A stretch of 32,843 nucleotides of DNA from an uncultured Burkholderiales bacterium (GTDB lineage Bacteria > Pseudomonadota > Gammaproteobacteria > Burkholderiales > Burkholderiaceae_D): positions 1 to 32,843 of the forward strand of contig CAILRJ010000017.1 of assembly GCA_903836575.1 (NCBI GenBank), read 5' to 3'. Positions within the stretch are counted from its first letter, which is position 1; each line of letters starts with the position of its first letter. Made by a program: the position numbers and the translations under genes. A model generated the notes under the pieces. The model searched no databases. It was not told the DNA's origin and was given only the letters and a program-made list of their open reading frames with translations. Shown here one piece after another: positions 26,612 to 32,843 of this stretch.

Positions 26612-27439
26612 TTACTTTTCCACCCACTGCTTGATTCCATTGACCCAGCTCTTGGCTGGCAACTTCGTGCGCGCCACCACGGTGGCAGCCAGCGCATACA
26701 GGTCGGTAAAGTCGATCTGACGTTTGCGCCGGAATGCCAGGGCTACGACGTTGCCCTCATGAACTTCCGGCAAACAGATCACGTCATCAAAGACAAATCG
26801 CATCGCCTTCAGGTTGCGGTTGAAACTCGGATGGTCGCCAAACAGGTTGACCGTCAGGATGCCGTCCGGGCGCAGGCAAGCCGCGCAGGATTGATAGAAC
26901 TCGGCCGATTCCAGTACCGGTCCCTTGGCTGTTGCGTCATACAAATCGACTTGCATCGCATCGACCGACTCCAGATTTTCCGGATCATTGACGAAGTCAT
27001 TAGCATCCATTTCCAGTACGCGCAGGCGCTCATCTTCCGGCGGCATTTTGAACATTGTTTCGCAGATGGTGATCACTGACGGATTGAGTTCGACGGCAGT
27101 GACGCGGGTCTTGACGAAGTTGCGGTAACAGAATTTGGTCAGCGTTCCGGTGCCCAGTCCCAGCTGCACCACGTGCTCCGGGTTCTCGATGAACAGCATC
27201 CACGCCATCATTTGCTGCGCGTATTCCAGTTCGATCCAGTCGGGTTTGCGCAGACGCATCGCACCTTGCACCCACTCGGTTCCAAAATGCAGGAAGCGCA
27301 CGCCCTCCTGTTCCGACAGGGTGACCGGAGCGTATTTGATTTTGCGCGGAGGTTTCGAGATCGGTGCGACGGGGGATTTTTTCCCGGGGCCGATCTTGTG
27401 ATTGGCTTGGGCTTCGATGGACTTGCGTTTGATGAGCAT
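26612..27439 (-). CDS. Spermidine synthase-like protein
   Basis: HVVQLGLGTGTLTKFCYRNFVKTRVTAVELNPSVITICETMF ... DAMQVDLYDATAKGP ... LRPDGILTVNLFGDH: spermidine synthase-like Rossmann fold. Confidence 0.82.
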   Translation of the reverse strand: MLIKRKSIEAQANHKIGPGKKSPVAPISKPPRKIKYAPVTLSEQEGVRFLHFGTEWVQGAMRLRKPDWIELEYAQQMMAWMLFIENPEHVVQLGLGTGTLTKFCYRNFVKTRVTAVELNPSVITICETMFKMPPEDERLRVLEMDANDFVNDPENLESVDAMQVDLYDATAKGPVLESAEFYQSCAACLRPDGILTVNLFGDHPSFNRNLKAMRFVFDDVICLPEVHEGNVVALAFRRKRQIDFTDLYALAATVVARTKLPAKSWVNGIKQWVEK

Positions 27440-27463
27440 GGTGAATTCGTACCCTGAAAAAAG

Positions 27464-27970
27464 TTACGCGATGATACCGCGCCAGTGCGCCAGTTTTTGC
27501 GCAAAGCTCGACATGGCATTGGCTGGCGACGAGGACGGCAGCACCAGCGTGTCGATGCCGCGTGCCGAAAACTCCGCCGCAAACTTGCCCGAGGTTTTGC
27601 CATTGAAGCAGATCCGGCGCAGTTGCGGGCAGTCGCGTTGCAAGCGCTCAAGGTCGTTGGCGCGGGCATCACGGATCGCGCTATCGAGACTGCCACGGCG
27701 CTGGCAACTGTCAATCACGTCCCACAGGCCGATGCCCTGCGCGAGCAGGCAGTGCAGTCGTTGCGGATACGGCATGGCGACCAGCGGTTGCTGCAGCACC
27801 TCTGCCAGCAGCGGCCAGAACTGGTTGCGCGGATGCGCGTAATACTGGCCGGCAGCAAGCGAGGCGACACCCGGAAAGCTACCCAGGATCAGGATGCGGG
27901 TCGTCTCATCGAGGACAGGCGCAAGGCCGCCGAGTAACCCGTCAGGCAGCTTGTCAGGCAAATTTTTCAT
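27464..27970 (-). CDS. Uracil-DNA-glycosylase superfamily, DNA-deoxyinosine glycosylase-like
   Basis: RILILGSFPGVASLAAGQYYAHPRNQFWPLL ... GIGLWDVIDSCQRRGSLDSAIR ... ICFNGKTS ... LPSSSPANA. Confidence 0.88.
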   Translation of the reverse strand: MKNLPDKLPDGLLGGLAPVLDETTRILILGSFPGVASLAAGQYYAHPRNQFWPLLAEVLQQPLVAMPYPQRLHCLLAQGIGLWDVIDSCQRRGSLDSAIRDARANDLERLQRDCPQLRRICFNGKTSGKFAAEFSARGIDTLVLPSSSPANAMSSFAQKLAHWRGIIA

Positions 27971-28045
27971 CCAGGCAGTATATGCGGCAGTTGCAGGGAG
28001 TGGCTGGCGTTACACTGTCGGCTAATTTATTTCTTCAGGGTCGAT

Positions 28046-28852
28046 ATGCCAGTCCCGTTCTTGCGCAACCTCACCGGCACCGTTCGCACGCGGCGCGCCA
28101 ATCGCCAGCTTGGGGCCGTGCTGGCGTTTGTCGCCGGAGCTGTCAATGCCGGTGGTTTTCTGGCAGTCCAGCAATACACATCGCATATGACCGGCATCGT
28201 GTCGATGATTGCCGATCAATTTGTCCTCGGAAATTTGCTGATGGTGTTTGCCGGTTTCTGTGCATTGTTCGCTTTCATTTCCGGTGCCGCCACGACGGCG
28301 ATCCTGATCAACTGGGCCCGACATCGGCAGATGTATAGCGAATACGCGATGTCGCTCGCGCTCGAAGCGATCTTGCTGCTGCTGTTCGGCTTGCTGGGGG
28401 CGAACCTTGAAACTTACGTGACCGTGATCCTGCCGGCCACCGTGATGGTGCTGTGTTTCATCATGGGTTTGCAGAATGCCATTGTGACCAAGCTGTCGCA
28501 GGCGCAGATCCGGACCACCCACGTCACCGGTCTGGTCACGGATCTGGGTATCGAACTGGGCAAGCTGATTTACTGGAACCGCCGGCACAAGGATGGCACC
28601 AGCAGCCTGGTGCGGGCTGACCGTGACAAGCTGGGAATACATAGCCTGATCCTGAGTATGTTTCTGACCGGTGGCGTGGTTGGTGCCTTCGGTTTCAAAC
28701 ATCTGGGTTTTAGCGCGACGCTACCGTTGGCGATCGTGCTGTTGGTGATGGCGGCCATCCCGATGTTCGACGACATCGCTCCGCACTTGCCGAACTTGCG
28801 GATACTTAAACCCTCCATGCCGGTCGATGCCGACAAAACGCCTAAACCATGA
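28046..28852 (+). CDS. DUF1275 (YoaK-like) membrane protein
   Basis: LGAVLAFVAGAVNAGGFLAVQQYTSHMTGIVSMIADQFVLG ... CFIMGLQNAIVTKLSQAQIRTTHVTGLVTDLGIELGKL. Confidence 0.92.
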   Translation: MPVPFLRNLTGTVRTRRANRQLGAVLAFVAGAVNAGGFLAVQQYTSHMTGIVSMIADQFVLGNLLMVFAGFCALFAFISGAATTAILINWARHRQMYSEYAMSLALEAILLLLFGLLGANLETYVTVILPATVMVLCFIMGLQNAIVTKLSQAQIRTTHVTGLVTDLGIELGKLIYWNRRHKDGTSSLVRADRDKLGIHSLILSMFLTGGVVGAFGFKHLGFSATLPLAIVLLVMAAIPMFDDIAPHLPNLRILKPSMPVDADKTPKP

Positions 28853-29859
28853 CAAGGCGAATCGTCGTACTGGGCAGTGGTTCGATAGGCACCTATGTTG
28901 GTGGTGCACTGCTCAGTGCGGGCGCCGACGTAATCCTGATCGGGCGTGAGCGAATGCGCCAACGCCTGCTGCAACACGGACTGAAGCTGTCCGACCTGCA
29001 GCAGCGCGAAGTGCGGCTTGCCGGTAGCGACGTCCCGTATCACGTCGACCCGCATGTGCTGGCCAGTGCGGACCTGATCCTGCTGACCGTCAAGAGCAGC
29101 GACACGGCTGCCGCTGCAGAACTCATCCTCAAGCATGCCAATCCGGTCGCGCCCTTACTGAGCTTGCAGAATGGCATAGGCAACGTCGCCACGCTGCGGC
29201 AACTGTTGCCTGACAGGGAAGTACTGGGCGGCATGGTGCCTTTCAATGTCGTGCAAACCGATGACGGACGATTGCATCGCGGCACGCAAGGCGAGTTGAT
29301 GGTGCAGGCCTCGCCGTCGCTGGCGACCTGGCTGCCCTTGTTTGTCAGCGCCCACCTGCCGCTGATCGAGCGGACCGACTTTATCGAAGTACAGTGGGGC
29401 AAGCTGCTGCTGAACCTGAATAATCCGCTCAATGCCTTGTCCGGCTTGCCACTCAAAACCCAGTTGTCGCAGCGGATCTGGCGACGCTGTCTGGCTTTGC
29501 TGGTCGATGAAGCACTCGTCACGCTGGACGCTGCCGGCATCGTGCCGGCACAAGTCACAAAAATCCCGCCGCGCAGGTTGTCCTTGCTGATGCGACTGCC
29601 TGATTGGTTATTCGCGCGGGTGGCCGCGCAAATGCTGCGGATTGATCCGGAAGCACGCTCGTCGATGTGGGAAGACTTGCAGGCAGGACGGCGTACCGAG
29701 ATCGATTACCTCAATGGCGCGGTAGTAAAACTGGCGGCATCGCTGGGGCGGACCGCGCCGGCCAACCAGCAGTTGGTGATGCTGGTCCGGCAGGCCGAGG
29801 GTGGTGCGATGCCTGCACTGGATGGCAAGGCGCTATGGCGTCAACTCCAGGAGCGATAG
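28849..29859 (+). CDS. 2-dehydropantoate 2-reductase family protein
   Basis: RIVVLGSGSIGTYVGGALLSAGADVILIGR, LQNGIGN, QWGKLLLNLNNPLNALSG; ATGA overlap with upstream gene. Confidence 0.9.
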   Translation: MTRRIVVLGSGSIGTYVGGALLSAGADVILIGRERMRQRLLQHGLKLSDLQQREVRLAGSDVPYHVDPHVLASADLILLTVKSSDTAAAAELILKHANPVAPLLSLQNGIGNVATLRQLLPDREVLGGMVPFNVVQTDDGRLHRGTQGELMVQASPSLATWLPLFVSAHLPLIERTDFIEVQWGKLLLNLNNPLNALSGLPLKTQLSQRIWRRCLALLVDEALVTLDAAGIVPAQVTKIPPRRLSLLMRLPDWLFARVAAQMLRIDPEARSSMWEDLQAGRRTEIDYLNGAVVKLAASLGRTAPANQQLVMLVRQAEGGAMPALDGKALWRQLQER

Positions 29860-29873
29860 AAACCCCTGTTCCA

Positions 29874-31169
29874 TCAGAGCAGGCCCATCTTCTTTGCGGC
29901 CTGCGTCAGTTCCGCCCGAAAATTCGGATGGGCGATGGAAATCATTTCGCGTGCCCGCTGGCTGCCCGATTTGCCACGTAGTTGTGCCACGCCAAATTCG
30001 GTGACCACGTAATTCACATCATTCTTGCTGGTACTGACATGGGTGCCCGGGCACAGCACCGGCGCGATGCGGGAAATCGTGTCGCCCTTGGCCGTGGCGG
30101 GCACGACGATGAAGGCCTTGCCGCCTTCGGAGCGATTGGCCGCACGCACGAAATCACTCTGGCCGCCGGTGCCGGAATAGGGCGTTGACGCCAGGCTTTC
30201 TGAACCACACTGACCAAGCAGGTCGACCTGCAAGGTCGCATTGATGGCGGCCAGCTTGTTGTTCTGGCCAGCCAGGTACGGGTCATTGGTGAAGTCCGAC
30301 GGATGCATCTCGACCATCGGATTGCGGTCGATAAACTTGTAGAGCTTGCGTGAACCGAGCACGAAGGTGCCCACGATCTTGCCCTTCATGTAGGTCTTCC
30401 TGCTGCAATCGACCGCGCCGCTTTCGACCAGCGACAGAATGCCGTCGCCGATCATTTCGGAATGGATACCGAGGTTTTTCTTGGCGCTCAGTTGCAGCAC
30501 CACCGCATCGGGAATCCCGCCGTAGCCGATCTGCAGCGTCGAACCATCGTCGATCAGGTCGGCGACATAACTGCCGATGGCTTGCTGGACCGGACCGATG
30601 ACTGGCATGCCGACTTCGGTCAGCGCTTCATCGCTTTCGACCAGTGCGGTCACTTGCGAAATATGGATGTGGCAATTGCCATTGGTGAACGGCACATTCG
30701 GATTAACTTCCAGCACGATGGCACGCGCCTTGTCGACTGCCGCCATCGTGTAATCGGTCCCCAGGCTGAGTGAAAAATAACCATGTTCGTCCATTGGCGA
30801 GGCGATCGACAACACCACGTCGGCGGCAATCTGGCCTTGGCGGATCATGCCCGGAATTTCGGAAAAATAATTCGGGATGAAATCGGCCCAACCGGACTGC
30901 CCGGCCGGGCGCGACGCCGGCCCGAAGAACAGCGCCGCATGCCGCACATTGCTGGCCGTCTCCGGATCGAAATAACCGTATTTGCGTACCGCCAGAATCT
31001 GCAGCACTTTGACATCCTGAAAATCACGCCGGTGTTCCGATAGCGCAGTCAGCAGGGTAGGCGGCTCGCCGACGCCGGTCGGCACGATGATCGCATCGCC
31101 ATTGCGAATCAGACGGATAGCCGCTTCGGCGGTGGTGCGCTTGCTGCGATAGGACTCTTGGACGGACAT
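29874..31169 (-). CDS. Acetyl-CoA hydrolase/transferase family protein
   Basis: GDAIIVPTGVGEPPTLLTALSEHR, LQIGYGGIPDAVVLQLSAKKNLGIHSEMIGDGILSLVESGAV, NDVNYVVTEFGVAQLRGKSGSQRAREMISIAHPNFR. Start MSVQESYRSKR at 31169. Confidence 0.92.
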   Translation of the reverse strand: MSVQESYRSKRTTAEAAIRLIRNGDAIIVPTGVGEPPTLLTALSEHRRDFQDVKVLQILAVRKYGYFDPETASNVRHAALFFGPASRPAGQSGWADFIPNYFSEIPGMIRQGQIAADVVLSIASPMDEHGYFSLSLGTDYTMAAVDKARAIVLEVNPNVPFTNGNCHIHISQVTALVESDEALTEVGMPVIGPVQQAIGSYVADLIDDGSTLQIGYGGIPDAVVLQLSAKKNLGIHSEMIGDGILSLVESGAVDCSRKTYMKGKIVGTFVLGSRKLYKFIDRNPMVEMHPSDFTNDPYLAGQNNKLAAINATLQVDLLGQCGSESLASTPYSGTGGQSDFVRAANRSEGGKAFIVVPATAKGDTISRIAPVLCPGTHVSTSKNDVNYVVTEFGVAQLRGKSGSQRAREMISIAHPNFRAELTQAAKKMGLL

Positions 31170-31279
31170 GCTGTCTCCTGAAGATGGCCGTGTCTTCTTT
31201 GCGAGAATGCGGCGGTGATTGTGCTCAATAAATGTGCCGGTTACTTCCGGCAGGTAACTCGTCATGATGCGACTGATTT

Positions 31280-31950
31280 CTTTCCGCTACCTTACAGCAG
31301 GTGGATATTGATTGCGGTGTGGTGTGCACCGGCGCTGCCGTGGCAAGCTTCATGGCGGCACGCGCCGGCAGTCTCGCCAACGCCAGCCTTGGCAGCATCG
31401 AAACCGCCTACGCCAGCACCCTCGTGCCGATCTACGGCGGCACCACCCCGTCCCAAGTGCAAGCCGCGTTCGATTGCGCACTAAGCGACGTCCGGTCCAA
31501 CGCCCGCATCGACATCCTCAACCCCACCACAGAAAGTTTTACCGACTGCAGAGGTCAAGAGCGTACTGGTCTACGGCTATGAATTCGTCAAGGGATTGCT
31601 GACCGGATTGAAAGACCAGATTGGCGACTTGCTCAGCCTGATCAGCCATGTCGACGATGTCGTACTGGGTCTGATCGATCTCGGCAAGGCGTTTTACAAC
31701 GATCCTCAGGGCACCTTGTTGAAACTGGCCTAACTGCCCGGCCAGGAAGCCATTGATGCCGTCACTCGCGCGACCCAGTGTGGTGCTTACGACGTGGGTA
31801 ATGATCACGGTGCCGACTTCGGCCTAAAAAGTGCCGTTGACAGGCACCTTTTGTGTAATGGATAAAGCAGGTACACCACGCACCATTTATAAACCTGACC
31901 CGGCAAAGCACGGCTACCCAACCAACCTTGATTACTTCAATGCGCAATAA
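31280..31950 (+). pseudogene. Decayed large-protein remnant, probably a polymorphic-toxin pre-toxin region
   Basis: Coding-like sequence broken across frames: VDIDCGVVCTGAAVASFMAARAGSLANASLGSIETAYASTLVPIYGGTTPSQVQAAFDCALSDVRSNARIDILNPTTE (frame of 31301), then in another frame EVKSVLVYGYEFVKGLLTGLKDQIGDLLSLISHVDDVVLGLIDLGKAFYNDPQGTLLKLA, TAA at 31731, then in the same frame PGQEAIDAVTRATQCGAYDVG, then a third frame ending KPDPAKHGYPTNLDYFNAQ-stop at 31950. Confidence 0.6.
31831..31852 (+). other. Hairpin with U-rich 3' flank inside the decayed region
   Basis: AAAAA-GTGCC-GTTGACA-GGCAC-CTTTT. Confidence 0.3.
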
Positions 31951-32206
31951 CGAAAATCTCTTCTGTCGCATCTGTGGATACAAATCAATCGATCCGCCAT
32001 GGGGTGCCGACAGCCGAACACCGCTTTATGACTATTGTCTTTGCTGCGGCGTCGAGCACGGCTATCAGGATGCCTCGCTGGCAGGAGTAAAAAAGTATCG
32101 CGAGGCCTGGATTAGCGCGGGAGCCGCATGGGAGTGCGAGAACGTAAAGCCGGCACATTGGAAGCTTGAAGAGCAACTCAAGCATGTGCCGATGGCATAT
32201 CGGTAG
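31940..32206 (+). CDS. Small CxxC/CxxC protein, candidate immunity protein
   Basis: MRNNENLFCRICGYKSIDPPWGADSRTPLYDYCLCCGVEHGYQDASLAGVKKYREAWISAGAAWECENVKPAHWK; ATG lies inside the last codons of the upstream toxin-like frame (AATGCGCAATAA). Confidence 0.6.
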   Translation: MRNNENLFCRICGYKSIDPPWGADSRTPLYDYCLCCGVEHGYQDASLAGVKKYREAWISAGAAWECENVKPAHWKLEEQLKHVPMAYR

Positions 32207-32235
32207 CGAACAGTTAGCAAATCAAGAAAGGTCGT

Positions 32236-32727
32236 ATGCCATCCATCTATATCCTCGGCAACCTGCTCGGCCGCGCACTGATCAGCTACGCGCTGGTCTG
32301 GCTCGTTTGCTGGCTGGCCAGTCGCCTGAACTGGCGCATGGCATTCACGCGCAGTGGCCGCTGGGTCAGCCTGCTGGCGGTCATTGCGCTAAGCCTGCTG
32401 GGTTTCTTCACCGTCGCAGCGATCCTTGCGATTCATCCCGCCGCGCTACTGGCCAGACCAGCCCCGCGCGAAATGCAGATCCACAAGGTGCCGGAACTCG
32501 GGCTGGAAATCTGGGTAGAAAACCAGCCGGCGTGGGATGCCAAGCTGACCGATGTCGCGCGGCCATCCGACATTCGTCGCGCAAAGCCCGTCGACTTACC
32601 ACCCACCGACCGTGATGACGTATGCCAGCTGGCCGAAACTGCTGGTCACGCCGAACATGTTGCCCGACGTGGCGGCGTCGGCGATCCGGCAAGCGAGTCA
32701 CCATTTCGGACTGGATCCCGGACGTAG
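32236..32727 (+). CDS. Membrane-anchored hypothetical protein, apparently frame-disrupted near 32560-32610
   Basis: N-terminus with two TM segments (ISYALVWLVCWLAS; WVSLLAVIALSLLGFFTVAAILA) then IHKVPELGLEIWVENQPAWDAKLTDVA; protein-like sequence resumes in another frame as PPTVMTYASWPKLLVTPNMLPDVAASAIRQASHHFGLDPGRSRMLAIKPASHGALQGFETDFAGKAEGVAMDVKIFVGQA to the window end. Confidence 0.5.
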   Translation: MPSIYILGNLLGRALISYALVWLVCWLASRLNWRMAFTRSGRWVSLLAVIALSLLGFFTVAAILAIHPAALLARPAPREMQIHKVPELGLEIWVENQPAWDAKLTDVARPSDIRRAKPVDLPPTDRDDVCQLAETAGHAEHVARRGGVGDPASESPFRTGSRT

Positions 32728-32843
32728 TCGCATGCTGGCGATCAAGCCGGCCAGTCACGGTGCGTTGCAGGGTTTCGAAACGGATTTTGCTGGCAAGGCG
32801 GAGGGTGTGGCGATGGACGTCAAGATTTTTGTCGGGCAGGCAC

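Noticed and set aside
1-32843. CRISPR array, IS element or tRNA genes
   Set aside because: No regularly spaced repeats, transposase-like ORF with terminal repeats, or tRNA-like cloverleaf sequence was recognised by eye; a tool scan would be needed to exclude weak cases.

Overview
The window looks like a betaproteobacterial chromosome segment (Oxalobacteraceae/Burkholderiales-like; inferred from gene content and style). It opens with the 3' end of a 5S rRNA and its terminator. Next comes a long respiratory formate dehydrogenase locus (about 266-14551): Mrp/ApbC, DUF3305-like, DUF3306-like, a poly-ferredoxin, a TorD-like chaperone, a Tat-target small protein, Cys-type FDH alpha, beta, a small lipoprotein, gamma (cyt b), two small periplasmic proteins, FdhD, and a TupBCA-type tungstate ABC transporter. 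The remainder is accessory and housekeeping genes: an SDR; a 697-aa fused PcaB-like/PcaD-like protein; two divergent CesT-like (type III chaperone-like) genes; a four-gene lipid operon (DAG kinase-like, front-end desaturase, TMEM189/CarF-type desaturase, fatty-acid hydroxylase); an M13 peptidase; a dipeptide-type SBP; a spermidine synthase-like protein; a deoxyinosine/uracil DNA glycosylase-like protein; DUF1275; a PanE-like reductase; and an acetyl-CoA hydrolase/transferase. The right edge (about 31280-32843) looks like a decayed polymorphic-toxin/immunity region. The strongest leads are (i) a PcaB-PcaD fusion whose lyase half lacks the superfamily catalytic signature while the hydrolase half keeps its triad, (ii) a TMEM189/CarF-type plasmalogen-desaturase homologue inside a compact lipid-modification operon, (iii) an orphan divergent pair of T3SS-chaperone-like genes, and (iv) the toxin/immunity remnant. 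No CRISPR array, IS element or tRNA was recognised. All family calls are from reading translated sequence; no database search was run.
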